39,700 nucleotides of DNA, taken from the NCBI GenBank assembly GCA_020024515.1, contig JAHHTR010000004.1:1-39700 (forward strand), read 5' to 3'. This DNA is from Angelakisella sp. GTDB lineage: Bacteria; Bacillota; Clostridia; Oscillospirales; Ruminococcaceae. The notes below the pieces were generated by a model. That model worked only from the letters and a program-made list of their open reading frames with translations, searched no databases and was not told the DNA's origin. The position numbers were made by a program, and so were the translations under genes. Positions 9,204 through 17,878 of the stretch are shown one piece after another (within the stretch, counting starts at the first letter, position 1; each line of letters begins with the position of its first letter).

Positions 9204-9755
9204 TTAATCGGCATGATTTTCTTTTTGTCTTTGCATATACATCATAAGTATTCCTATCTGTGTTTTGGCATCTATTATTTCGTTATTATATACCATTTCA
9301 ACCGCTTTCTCAAAAGGAACTTTGACAACGTCCAAAAATTCATTTTCGTCTAAATGCTGTTGTGTCTTTAATAAATTTCTTGCTGAAAAAACTGTTATCT
9401 TCTCAGTGCAATATGCAGGTGTTGGGTAAAACTCTGTAACAAATGATAAAGTTTTTGTCATATAACCTGTCTCTTCTTCAAGCTCTCTGAAAGCTGCCTG
9501 CATAGGATTTTCACCTTTTTCAAGCTTTCCTGCGGGCAGTTCAAGTATTGCCTGACCTGTTGGCATTCTGTACTGCTCTACCATAAAAATATTATCATCA
9601 TCATCAAAAGCAACAACACATACGCCACCATGATGATATACAATATCTCTCTGTGATGTTTTACCGTTTTCCAGTTCAACTTGATGGCTTTTTACATCAA
9701 AAATCTTACCGTTATATCTTAGTTCATCAGTAAGTTGTTTTTCAAAATGTGCCAT
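9204..9755 (-). CDS. Nudix hydrolase, ADP-ribose pyrophosphatase type
   Basis: This enzyme hydrolyses nucleoside diphosphates linked to another moiety; the likely substrate is ADP-ribose, giving AMP and ribose 5-phosphate. The 183-residue protein carries a canonical Nudix box at about residues 76-98: G-x5-E (GKLEKGE), then RELEEETGY, which matches REUXEEXGU. The upstream ELPAGK context and the length fit the NudF/ADPRase group. The ribosome site GAGGTG lies inside the last codons of ruvX, and the two genes are 3 nt apart, so they are translationally coupled. Substrate specificity cannot be fixed from sequence. Confidence 0.9.
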   Translation of the reverse strand: MAHFEKQLTDELRYNGKIFDVKSHQVELENGKTSQRDIVYHHGGVCVVAFDDDDNIFMVEQYRMPTGQAILELPAGKLEKGENPMQAAFRELEEETGYMTKTLSFVTEFYPTPAYCTEKITVFSARNLLKTQQHLDENEFLDVVKVPFEKAVEMVYNNEIIDAKTQIGILMMYMQRQKENHAD

Positions 9756-9758
9756 ATC

Positions 9759-10184
9759 TTACACCTCTCTGCTATTTTTTCTATAATTTAAATATGTTTC
9801 AAGAATAATAGTTGCAGCCACTGCATCAACTACATTTTTTCTTTTTTTACCACGTGTGTCTGTAACATTAAGGTAATGTGTAGCTGTAACTGTTGTGTTG
9901 CGTTCGTCCCACATAACTACCTCTATATCGCACAAACTACGCAAACTATCTGCAAAGTCGTGGCACATCTGTGAGCGACTTCCCGCACTTCCGTCCATAT
10001 TAAGCGGATTACCTACAACTATTTGCTCTACACCAAGTTCTTTTGCCTTATCCACCACTTTTTGTGCAAGTGTTGTCTTGTTCCACTCGTGTATAACTGT
10101 TACAGGTGACGCCAAAAGTTCCGATTTATCACAAACCGCAAGCCCTGTGCGTGCGTCGCCCATATCTATTGACATTATTTTCAA
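9759..10184 (-). CDS. ruvX: RuvX/YqgF family RNase H-fold nuclease
   Basis: A 141-residue RNase H-fold protein of the YqgF/RuvX family. The family is implicated in 5' processing of pre-16S rRNA and was also proposed as a Holliday-junction resolvase. The N-terminal SIDMGDARTGLAV carries the first conserved aspartate. VVGNPLNMDGSAGSRS and WDERNTTVTA follow, then a final DAVAATIILE with the last acidic residue. The start is TTG at 10184, placed 9 nt after GGGG; the next in-frame ATG, at 10175, is too far away. It lies 18 nt after the patatin-like gene. Confidence 0.92.
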   Translation of the reverse strand: MKIMSIDMGDARTGLAVCDKSELLASPVTVIHEWNKTTLAQKVVDKAKELGVEQIVVGNPLNMDGSAGSRSQMCHDFADSLRSLCDIEVVMWDERNTTVTATHYLNVTDTRGKKRKNVVDAVAATIILETYLNYRKNSREV

Positions 10185-10202
10185 TGATTTATTCCCCTTT
10201 AC

Positions 10203-11519
10203 TTAGTTAATCAACATTTCCAAAAAAACAGCGCCCATAAATTCTTTTGGGAACATAGCCAAAACAAGCTCTATTGCCAAAAATTCTTCTTGTTCCAATA
10301 TCAACTTGTGTAATTTTCTTTGTATTGCCAACATCAAAATCTTCTTATTATTGGTAGATGTTAGTATCTTTGTTGACAACCACTTTTCGTTTGCTATTCT
10401 ATTTAAAATAACTATATTTTCTTTCAGTGTATTTTTATATTCTGTTATAATATTTTCGGTAAACTCATCTGCTGAATATACATTAATGGGATCAAATTCA
10501 AAAATTTCCGCACAAAATTCCGACATATAATCTAAATATGCTCTATTTTCTTTTAATTCATCTTTTACTCTCATTCGTTCTTTTATTGTTGCAATCAGTC
10601 TGTCAACAACAACTTCCGATATTAAATTTGTACTTTCTATCTTTGCTTTTTCCAAAATAACATCAACTATCTTGTTGAGTTTTTCTCTGTATTTATTATC
10701 AAGCTTTATCTTTTCATTTGGAGCAAATGTATATATTGTACCCTCATAATCGGCAAAAGCCTTCATAGTATCCAAATATCCAAGCTGAATATTTCTTCTG
10801 CACTGCTTACCGTCAAATATCAAAAAGTTTCCCAAATCCCAGTAACTTTTAATAAGTGTAATTGGTTTTTCAGCTTTAATCTCTTTTATCTTGCCTACTC
10901 CGTCAACATCAACGACTATTATTTCATCAATATGATTTTGTGTTTGTTCAAGTAAATCAACAGGTATATTATTTCTGTATCCACCGTCAATATAACGGAC
11001 ATCATCTATTGCGTGTGCCTTAAAAGCAGGGAAACAAGATGCCGATGCAAGTAGATAATCAGCAAGCTTTCCTTGTGGAATATCTTTTGCAAATACCGCT
11101 TTTTCTTGCATAGACGGAACTTGCACAGTAACCAGTCCAAATTCCACATCAGATTTTCTTAGTCTGTCTTCGTCAACTTTTGTCTTTATCAGTTCTTCCA
11201 GCGGTGAAATATCCACAGCACCTTTAAGTACTATTTGACGGGTAAATGCACGCATTACATCAAAAAAATTATTATCTTTTTCCGTAAGCTGAGGCATATC
11301 GTTCATAACAGCAGTATTATCCATATTGTCCCATAGATACAGTGCCTCTTCAAAATCGTGCTGTGCCATAAATGCACCGTTTAATGCACCGACAGATGTG
11401 CCTGTAACCGCTGTATATTTAATATCAAGTTCATTGAGTGCTTTCCACACCCCTATTTGATATGCTCCTTTTGAACCGCCACCGCCTAAAACTATACCGT
11501 ACATACTATTATTATACAA
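10203..11519 (-). CDS. Patatin-like phospholipase
   Basis: A lipid acyl hydrolase of the patatin family. The oxyanion loop GGGGSKGAYQIG is at the N-terminus, the nucleophile serine is in GTSVGALNG, and the catalytic aspartate is in DGGYRNNIPVDL. The patatin domain takes roughly the first 230 residues. The remaining 200 residues are helical and charged, and I do not recognise them. No signal peptide or membrane helix is seen, so it is probably cytoplasmic. The start is uncertain. TTG at 11519 sits 8 nt from GAGG; ATG at 11504 gives a more usual family N-terminus but poor spacing; GTG at 11528 overlaps the ribosome site. The natural substrate is unknown. Confidence 0.88.
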   Translation of the reverse strand: MYNNSMYGIVLGGGGSKGAYQIGVWKALNELDIKYTAVTGTSVGALNGAFMAQHDFEEALYLWDNMDNTAVMNDMPQLTEKDNNFFDVMRAFTRQIVLKGAVDISPLEELIKTKVDEDRLRKSDVEFGLVTVQVPSMQEKAVFAKDIPQGKLADYLLASASCFPAFKAHAIDDVRYIDGGYRNNIPVDLLEQTQNHIDEIIVVDVDGVGKIKEIKAEKPITLIKSYWDLGNFLIFDGKQCRRNIQLGYLDTMKAFADYEGTIYTFAPNEKIKLDNKYREKLNKIVDVILEKAKIESTNLISEVVVDRLIATIKERMRVKDELKENRAYLDYMSEFCAEIFEFDPINVYSADEFTENIITEYKNTLKENIVILNRIANEKWLSTKILTSTNNKKILMLAIQRKLHKLILEQEEFLAIELVLAMFPKEFMGAVFLEMLIN

Positions 11520-11572
11520 ACAAAACACCTCAATTTTATTAATAATTTATTGCTATTCTGATAAATTATTCC

Positions 11573-12406
11573 TTATTTTTTGTCATACTTTGTTATAAAG
11601 TAATAAAGAACACTTATAATCACTGCTCCACCTACTATATTACCCAAAGTTACGGGCAATAGATTATGAAACATAGAGCCGATATTAAGCCCTTGTACTT
11701 GTTCTTCTGTAATATTATATAATTCATTTGCTCTTGCTATGTATGTAGGATTAAGTTTTGCAAACAGTCCCATAGGTATATAGAACATATTTGCCACACA
11801 GTGTTCAAAGCCTGATATTACAAATGCCCATATAGGGAAAAAAATTGCCAAAACTTTACCTGCAATATCCTTTGCCGCTGTCGCCATTAAGATGGCTATG
11901 CACACAAGCATATTACATAGTATGCCCGAAACAAATGCTGTTATAGGCTCAATATTAACTTTTGTAAGTGCAACTTTTATTGTATATGCACCCAAAGCAC
12001 CATTTGTATAATTTAATTGTCCTGAATAAAAAACAAGAGTATCAAGTATTAACGCACCCAAAAAATTACCTATATATACAACAACCAAATTTATAACTGC
12101 ACTTTTCCATGTTACTTTTTTACTTAGTGCCGCAAGTGATAGTAAACAGTTGCCTGTAAACAGTTCAGCACCGACAAATACTATCATCATCAGTCCCACA
12201 GGGAATATTGTACCCGCTATGGTCCTTGAAATACCCACATCTTGTATATTATGAACAGCCACATTACTTGCTGAACCACCAAAGGCTATAAACATACCTG
12301 CCATTATACTCAAAAGAAACATTGGTAAGATTTTTCTTTTTGCTTTTGTTATACTTCCATTAATATTCGCCTCTATTACCTCATTCGGTGTCAAAAAATT
12401 ACTCAT
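11573..12406 (-). CDS. Formate/nitrite transporter (FNT) family channel
   Basis: A 277-residue pentameric channel-type protein with six hydrophobic helices, which passes small anions such as formate, nitrite or hydrosulfide. Seen in the sequence are GMFIAFGGSASN near the start, GAELFTGNCLLSL in the loop between helices, the central pore histidine in SGFEHCVANMFYIP, and GNIVGGA near the end. In a fermentative anaerobe formate export is the natural guess, but FocA, NirC and HSC members are hard to separate by eye. It lies between rsuA and the patatin-like gene with short gaps on both sides, and no formate-lyase gene is nearby. Confidence 0.92.
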   Translation of the reverse strand: MSNFLTPNEVIEANINGSITKAKRKILPMFLLSIMAGMFIAFGGSASNVAVHNIQDVGISRTIAGTIFPVGLMMIVFVGAELFTGNCLLSLAALSKKVTWKSAVINLVVVYIGNFLGALILDTLVFYSGQLNYTNGALGAYTIKVALTKVNIEPITAFVSGILCNMLVCIAILMATAAKDIAGKVLAIFFPIWAFVISGFEHCVANMFYIPMGLFAKLNPTYIARANELYNITEEQVQGLNIGSMFHNLLPVTLGNIVGGAVIISVLYYFITKYDKK

Positions 12407-12443
12407 ACTTCCCTTTTCTCCTCTTAAAATTAAGTCAATTTTA

Positions 12444-13151
12444 CTATTCTGTTATTTTTTGCAGTTCTGCTTTCGTTATCTCTCTACACTCTCCCTCTTT
12501 CAGTGATTTATCTAAACAAAGATTACCCATTGATATTCTGTGCAATCCCACTGTTTTTGCTCCATAACAGCCAAACATTCGCTTTATTTGATGATACATT
12601 CCCTCATAAATTGTTACAAGTGCCGTATTTGTATCTATAATTTCAAGATTGGCAGGCATACACTTTTTTTCACCTTTTAGCTGAATACCAGCATTAAAGT
12701 CTCTTTTCATATCTTCTGTTATTGGTATATCAAGCGTAGCTATATACTTTTTTTCGACATGATTTTTCGGTGAAAGTATTCTATGTGCAAAATCTCCATC
12801 ATCGGTAATAAGAACAAAGCCGGTTGTATCTTTATCGAGTCTGCCGGCTGGGAAAAGTCCCTTTCTTTTAAATTCATCCGGAACAATGTCAATAACTGTC
12901 TTTTGTGTTCTGTCATCGGTTGCCGATACAACGCCTTGCGGTTTATTGAGCATAAGATATATATTCTTTCTTACAAATAAATCTTCACCGTTAATTGTTA
13001 TTCTATCATTCTCAGTATCTGCCTTTATTCCGCTATCCTTAATAATCTCACCATTTAGCATAATCCTTTTTTGTGAAATCAAAGTCTTAACATCTTTTCT
13101 GCTGTACTTTCCTTGTGAAGATATTATTTTATCAATTCTCTCTTTTAGCAT
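12444..13151 (-). CDS. rsuA: RsuA/RluB-family pseudouridine synthase
   Basis: This enzyme isomerises a uridine in rRNA to pseudouridine. An S4 RNA-binding domain occupies roughly residues 1-60. The catalytic domain follows with NKPQGVVSATDD, then the catalytic aspartate 106 in AGRLDKDTTGFVLITDDG. YEGMYHQIKRMFG near the end is typical of the family. The 235-residue length fits RsuA (16S rRNA position 516 in E. coli) rather than the longer RluB. GGAAAGG lies before the ATG. It is the first gene of the minus-strand run ending in mltG and is divergent from the DUF4830-like gene. Confidence 0.92.
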   Translation of the reverse strand: MLKERIDKIISSQGKYSRKDVKTLISQKRIMLNGEIIKDSGIKADTENDRITINGEDLFVRKNIYLMLNKPQGVVSATDDRTQKTVIDIVPDEFKRKGLFPAGRLDKDTTGFVLITDDGDFAHRILSPKNHVEKKYIATLDIPITEDMKRDFNAGIQLKGEKKCMPANLEIIDTNTALVTIYEGMYHQIKRMFGCYGAKTVGLHRISMGNLCLDKSLKEGECREITKAELQKITE

Positions 13152-13243
13152 TAAATTTTTCCTTTCCTATGTTCTGTTCTTATCAAAATAAACATATAAA
13201 TTAATACTAAGGCTATTTATATTAATTTATATGGAGGTTAATA

Positions 13244-13735
13244 ATGTTTACTGTCAGCTTAAAATTAAAAAAACAAAATATTTTATCAATTATTTTAAGT
13301 GTTGCTATCGTTGTTTTAATTGTAGTTTTTATACCTTTAAACAATCAAGCTATGAGTGTTGTTAAACTAAATAAAACACCTACTTGCAAAAATACCGAAG
13401 AAATTGTAGAATGGATAAACTCTTTTGGTTGGGAAGTAGAAAGTGAACCTTTTTATAATACTACTGTTACAATTCCCAAAAAAGAAGATGAAATATACAC
13501 ACAATACATAATCAATCAACGTCAAAACGGATATCGCCTTGATAAATACAAAGGTAAAAAAGCAAAACAATATAAATTTAAAGTTTTAAACTACAATGAA
13601 GGCAAAACAGAAGCCTATATTAACATACTGATGTACAAAGATAAAATAATCGCCTGTGATATATGTAGTCCCCTAAAAGACGGCTTTATGCGTCCTTTAA
13701 AGCCTTTTGACGAAATGCAAAAGAAATCAAAATAA
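13244..13735 (+). CDS. DUF4830-like membrane-anchored protein
   Basis: A 163-residue protein with a short basic N-terminus, one hydrophobic segment (about residues 14-32) and an extracellular domain. It contains NSFGWEVESEP, VTIPKKEDEIYTQY and, at the end, IACDICSPLKDGFMRPL. These elements match my recollection of the DUF4830 family in Clostridia, whose function is unknown. The segment could be an anchor or an uncleaved signal. GGAGG lies 7 nt before the ATG. It is one of the few plus-strand genes, transcribed away from rsuA and converging on the radical SAM gene only 3 nt away. Confidence 0.7.
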   Translation: MFTVSLKLKKQNILSIILSVAIVVLIVVFIPLNNQAMSVVKLNKTPTCKNTEEIVEWINSFGWEVESEPFYNTTVTIPKKEDEIYTQYIINQRQNGYRLDKYKGKKAKQYKFKVLNYNEGKTEAYINILMYKDKIIACDICSPLKDGFMRPLKPFDEMQKKSK

Positions 13736-13738
13736 TTT

Positions 13739-14608
13739 TTATAATAAACTGTTTTTTGTAAATCTCAATCTAAAAGTGCATTTTTGGCAGAGTTCTTCTG
13801 TAATTCGACCTTTCAAAAAAGAATTGTACATATTTTGGTATCTTTCTGTATTAAGTATTTCAGTAAGTGTATTTTGATTTAAATTTCCAAGTCTACACTC
13901 ACCCTCACCGTCAAGACAACACGGTACAACTGAGCCATCGCAAAGTATACCTATCATATCCTTTGCACCATGGCATTTTCCCACAGTTCCTATAAATTCA
14001 TCATAAATTGACGGCCACTTAAATTCTTTATCAAAACTTACAAAAACATTATCCATTAATGTTATTGAGTGATGTTTACGCAGTTCAAATATATCCTTTT
14101 GCGAATTTGTTATTTTCTGCAATAATTTCATACTTTTCATATCTGTATCGTATACTTCGTTATTTTTTCCCATTGTCCAAAATCTAAAAACAGTATAGCC
14201 ACCTTTTTCCGCAAATTTCTTTGCAAAGTCCACAAGTTGAGTAAGCCACATTTCAAGGTTACCATGAGTTTTTTCTGTATATCCATGAAGTGATATATTT
14301 ACTTGTCGCATTGCTTTCGAATTTATTATGGTATCAGACATTTTTGTAAGGAGAGTTGCATTTGTTGTAAGATTTACTTTAAAACCAAGTTTCTCACAAA
14401 TACCTAATATTTCCGAGAAGTTTGGGTGAAGCAGTGGTTCACCCAATATGTGCAAATATATATACTCCGTATATTCACGGGCTTGTGTGGCATATTTTCT
14501 AAAATTTTCCACACTCATAATATTTTTCTCCCTATTTGATTTTTTGCAAAATGTACACTTCAAATTACAAATATTAGATATTTCTATATAAATACGTTTA
14601 AATTTCAT
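13739..14608 (-). CDS. Radical SAM/SPASM protein of unknown substrate
   Basis: A 289-residue radical SAM enzyme. Cysteines 14, 18 and 21 form the CxxxCxxC motif (CNLKCTFCKK) that binds the SAM-cleaving 4Fe-4S cluster, and GEPLLHPN is the usual GGE-like motif. The C-terminal third has cysteines in GKCHGAKD, the segment ILCDGSVVPCCLDGEG, LGN, and a final ELCQKC, which fit a SPASM domain holding an auxiliary cluster. Such enzymes mature peptides or enzymes, for example sulfatases. It seems short for an anaerobic sulfatase-maturating enzyme, and no precursor peptide is seen beside it. AGGAG is 5 nt upstream of the ATG. Confidence 0.85.
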   Translation of the reverse strand: MKFKRIYIEISNICNLKCTFCKKSNREKNIMSVENFRKYATQAREYTEYIYLHILGEPLLHPNFSEILGICEKLGFKVNLTTNATLLTKMSDTIINSKAMRQVNISLHGYTEKTHGNLEMWLTQLVDFAKKFAEKGGYTVFRFWTMGKNNEVYDTDMKSMKLLQKITNSQKDIFELRKHHSITLMDNVFVSFDKEFKWPSIYDEFIGTVGKCHGAKDMIGILCDGSVVPCCLDGEGECRLGNLNQNTLTEILNTERYQNMYNSFLKGRITEELCQKCTFRLRFTKNSLL

Positions 14609-14669
14609 TTTTTCTCCTAATTATTAAAACATTAGACTAAGTATATCATTATTTACTAAAAAAAACAAC

Positions 14670-14715
14670 AAAAGGTTCTCTCTTTGATTTTTTTAATCTC
14701 TGAAAGAACCTTTTT
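14670..14715 (-). terminator. Rho-independent terminator after greA
   Basis: A stem AAAAGGTTCT/AGAACCTTTT with an extra inner pairing GATT/AATC is followed on the minus strand by a run of eight T. It lies just past the greA stop. Confidence 0.85.
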
Positions 14716-14725
14716 TATTATTATA

Positions 14726-15196
14726 TTATATTCTTATATTAACAATTTTTATTTCAAATGTGCCTGATGGCGCATCAACACTGACAATATCACCGATTTT
14801 GTGACCACATAGTGCTTTACCAACAGGCGAAATGTCTGTTATTGCATTTTCGCCTTCCTCTACTTTTTCAGCAGCACTTACTATTTTATATTCCATTTCA
14901 AAGCCATCATCATCAATAGTAACAATAGAACCGATAGAAACAGTATCTTTTGAAATTTCATCTTTGTTTATTATCTTGATATGTTTTAGTTTTTCTTCAA
15001 GCTCTGCGATTCTGCCTTCGATTCTGCCTTGTTCGTCTTTTGCTTCGTGATACTCACTATTTTCTGACAAATCGCCAAAGCCGATTGCTACTTTTATTGT
15101 TTCTGATATTTCTGTACGTTTTACAGTTTTTAATTCTTTTAATTCTTCTGCTAACTTTTTATATCCTTCTTCTGTCATTAAAACTTCTTGTGCCAT
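14726..15196 (-). CDS. greA: Transcription elongation factor GreA
   Basis: GreA binds the secondary channel of RNA polymerase and triggers cleavage of backtracked transcripts. The 156-residue length is standard. The N-terminal coiled coil carries GFGDLSENSEYHEAKDEQ, with the acidic tip residues of the family, and the C-terminal domain has SPVGKALCGHKIGD. AAGGAG lies about 9 nt before the ATG. It has its own hairpin terminator and long flanking intergenic regions, so it is probably monocistronic. Confidence 0.97.
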   Translation of the reverse strand: MAQEVLMTEEGYKKLAEELKELKTVKRTEISETIKVAIGFGDLSENSEYHEAKDEQGRIEGRIAELEEKLKHIKIINKDEISKDTVSIGSIVTIDDDGFEMEYKIVSAAEKVEEGENAITDISPVGKALCGHKIGDIVSVDAPSGTFEIKIVNIRI

Positions 15197-15578
15197 AATA
15201 AAATACTCCTTTATTAAAAAATATAGAATAAAAATACTCCAAACTATGTAAATTAAGTATTTCGTACTTTTTATTTAATTATATAATATGCTATTTTTAT
15301 TATAATATTATATATAAATAATAACTAAACACATTATTTGATATTATACAAAGATAATTTTATAAAGTCAAGTATATATAATATATTGATTTTATAAAGA
15401 TTTATTATTTTTATGAATTCACTCAAAGAATATGTATTCATACTAATTATCACATATTTGTAATCTAAAAAGATACTGTTCGTAACCAAAAAAGGTAGAA
15501 TTGTAATCTTTTTTGTATAATATAGACACAGAAAACAAATCCTACATAAATAATGAATTAATAATAATAACAATAAAG
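15197..15578. other. AT-rich intergenic region upstream of greA
   Basis: Very AT-rich DNA between greA and the ftsH terminators. Open frames exist on both strands but have poor codon use and no ribosome sites, so I do not call them genes. The greA promoter must lie here, but I see no unambiguous one. Confidence 0.5.
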
Positions 15579-15616
15579 AGGAAAGAGGCTATACACTTAG
15601 CTTCTTTCCTTTTTTA
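15579..15616 (+). terminator. Strong plus-strand hairpin terminator without an obvious gene
   Basis: A 13-bp stem (AGGAAAGAGGCTA paired with TAGCTTCTTTCCT, one G-U pair) has a loop of about 6 nt. It is followed on the plus strand by TTTTTT. The T-run orientation fits a plus-strand transcript, although no plus-strand gene lies upstream. It may simply back up the ftsH terminator on the other strand. Confidence 0.65.
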
Positions 15617-15634
15617 TATTGTATTTTTCAAAAT

Positions 15635-15672
15635 AAAAGAGGTTTCAGTATCAACATACCGGTACCTCTTTT
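15635..15672 (-). terminator. Terminator after ftsH
   Basis: The stem AAAAGAGGT/ACCTCTTTT closes the transcript 9 nt after the ftsH stop, with a T-rich tract on the minus strand. Confidence 0.75.
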
Positions 15673-15680
15673 ATTATCAA

Positions 15681-17849
15681 TCATTCTTTATTTTCAGAGT
15701 TATCTGTATTCTCTTTGTTCTCGGAGTTTTCTGTATTTACATCTGTACTTTCTGTATTCGTATTTACATTGGAATTTACATCTGTATTTAGCTTTTGATT
15801 AACATCTTGTTTTTGTGGATTATTCTCACGACTTTCATGTAAATTATGCACCTTGCGAACAAAACTATCCTTAACACCTTGAATATGGCTCTCGTGAGAA
15901 GGCTGTGAATTTTCTTTATTTTTTTCGTCTTCCAAAATTCTCTTTTTGTCTTCTTCACGTTTACGTTGTTCTTCTTCCTCAGCACGTTTTGCTTCAACTT
16001 CAAGCTCGTCTGTGGAAATTTCACCACGCATTAGTTTTGCAAAAGTTTCGCCATCGATTTTCTCGTATTTTTCAAGATAATCTGCAAGAACTTTCAGTTT
16101 CTCCATATTTTCAGAGATAAGTTTTTCTGCTTGCGCATAAGCTTTATCAATCAAAGCACGAATTTCATCATCAATAACAGCGGCAATTTGTTCACTGTAA
16201 CCTCTGTCATGTTGCAAATCCATACCCAAAAATACTTCGTTATCATCTTTACCATAAACCATTGTGCCAAGTTTTTCGCTAAATCCGTAACGAGTAACCA
16301 TAGCACGAGCAACATTTGTCGCTCTCTCTATATCGTTAGATGCACCTGTTGAGATATCATCAAGAACAAGTTGCTCTGCAACACGTCCACCAAGAAGTGT
16401 ACAAATATCTTCATACATTTGATTGCGTGTACGATACATAACATCTTTTTCAGGTAAAGAAAGAGTAAATCCGCCTGCGCCGCCACGTGGAATAATTGAT
16501 ACTTGATGTACCTTATCCTGTGTTTCACAATAGAATGTAACTATTGCGTGACCTGCCTCGTGTACTGCTGTTAGGTGTCTTTCTTTTTCTACAACTAGGT
16601 GAGAACGTTTTTCAGGACCTATGATAACTTTTAGTGTAGCTTCCTGTATTTCATCCATTGTTATAGCTTTCTTAGCTTTTCTTGCCGCACCAAGAGCCGC
16701 CTCGTTTACTAAGTTTTCAAGGTCAGCACCTGTAAATCCACCAGAAGTTTGAGCAATTACACGCAAATCTACATCAGGTGCAATCGGTTTGTTTCTTGTG
16801 TGAACTTTAAGGATTTCTTCACGGCCTTTAACATCAGGATAGCCTACCATTACGTGTCTATCGAAACGACCCGGACGCAAAAGAGCAGGGTCAAGTATAT
16901 CTTTACGGTTAGTAGCAGCAATAACGATTACACCACTGTTTGCACCAAAACCGTCCATTTCTACAAGTAATTGGTTAAGTGTTTGCTCACGTTCATCGTG
17001 ACCACCACCAAGACCTGTACCACGACGACGGCCAACTGCGTCTATCTCATCAATAAATACTATGCTTGGTGCCGCTTTTTTTGCATTTTCAAACAAATCA
17101 CGTACACGTGATGCACCTACACCTACGAACATTTCAACAAAATCAGAACCTGAAATTGAGAAGAAAGGCACACCCGCCTCGCCTGCAACAGCCTTTGCAA
17201 GTAGCGTCTTACCTGTTCCCGGAGGTCCCATCAATAGTACGCCTTTCGGAATTCTTGCACCAAGTGCGTTATATCTTTGCGGATTTTTAAGAAAATCTAC
17301 TATTTCAGCAAGTTCTTGTTTTTCTTCTTCCGCACCTGCAACCATATCAAAAGTTACCTTGTCTGTGCCTGTAAGTGTCTTTGGTTTTGCCTTAGCAAAT
17401 GCCATCGGATTACCACCGCCGCCACGAGCCTGTCTCATTATAACAAACCAAAATACAACCATTATAACAAGAAGTAACAGTGATGGTACCATTGTTGCCC
17501 ACCACGGCATTTTTGTCGGTGGAATAAATACCTGTACTATCTGTGAATCAGGGTGTTCTATGTTGTACTCTTTTACCAAATCATGTGTATCTTCCACAAA
17601 GAGTCCCAAGTTTGGCACCAAATACTTAACTTCTTTCAGTTCCCCTTTTAACTTTATTGACAGCTCACCCGAACCATAATTAAGAGTATATTTTTCTACT
17701 TTCTCATTTTGAAAGTATGATATTATCTCATTATATGGACGTGGCTTTTCATTCATATTTGTTGTAAATACTCTTGATGCCACAAACATAAGAATTAAAA
17801 GGATTACAATATAAATTATTATGCCTTTTTTACTATTTTTATTCTGCAA
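15681..17849 (-). CDS. ftsH: ATP-dependent zinc metalloprotease FtsH
   Basis: A membrane-bound AAA+ protease that extracts and degrades misfolded membrane proteins and short-lived regulators. In order it has a membrane helix near residues 9-27, a periplasmic-side domain, and a second helix near 117-138. The AAA domain has Walker A GPPGTGKT near 208, IDEIDAVGRRRG and an Arg-finger region, followed by the zinc site HEAGH near 430. The last 100 or so residues are unusual: a Glu/Lys-rich stretch followed by an Asn/Thr/Glu-rich low-complexity tail. I chose TTG at 17849 because AGGAG (17862-17858) lies 8 nt away; the GTG at 17858 overlaps that site. It is the last gene of the gdpP-to-ftsH run, after hpt. 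Confidence 0.95.
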   Translation of the reverse strand: MQNKNSKKGIIIYIVILLILMFVASRVFTTNMNEKPRPYNEIISYFQNEKVEKYTLNYGSGELSIKLKGELKEVKYLVPNLGLFVEDTHDLVKEYNIEHPDSQIVQVFIPPTKMPWWATMVPSLLLLVIMVVFWFVIMRQARGGGGNPMAFAKAKPKTLTGTDKVTFDMVAGAEEEKQELAEIVDFLKNPQRYNALGARIPKGVLLMGPPGTGKTLLAKAVAGEAGVPFFSISGSDFVEMFVGVGASRVRDLFENAKKAAPSIVFIDEIDAVGRRRGTGLGGGHDEREQTLNQLLVEMDGFGANSGVIVIAATNRKDILDPALLRPGRFDRHVMVGYPDVKGREEILKVHTRNKPIAPDVDLRVIAQTSGGFTGADLENLVNEAALGAARKAKKAITMDEIQEATLKVIIGPEKRSHLVVEKERHLTAVHEAGHAIVTFYCETQDKVHQVSIIPRGGAGGFTLSLPEKDVMYRTRNQMYEDICTLLGGRVAEQLVLDDISTGASNDIERATNVARAMVTRYGFSEKLGTMVYGKDDNEVFLGMDLQHDRGYSEQIAAVIDDEIRALIDKAYAQAEKLISENMEKLKVLADYLEKYEKIDGETFAKLMRGEISTDELEVEAKRAEEEEQRKREEDKKRILEDEKNKENSQPSHESHIQGVKDSFVRKVHNLHESRENNPQKQDVNQKLNTDVNSNVNTNTESTDVNTENSENKENTDNSENKE

Positions 17850-17878
17850 AAGTTTCACTCCTGTCTTTTTTTTATATA

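Noticed and set aside
15334..15573. 79-codon minus-strand frame between greA and ftsH
   Set aside because: It consists of Ile/Leu/Tyr-rich AT-driven sequence without a ribosome site and shares DNA with another spurious frame on the other strand.
17062..17679. 205-codon plus-strand open frame
   Set aside because: It lies opposite the conserved AAA domain of ftsH, and the translated text shows no family features.
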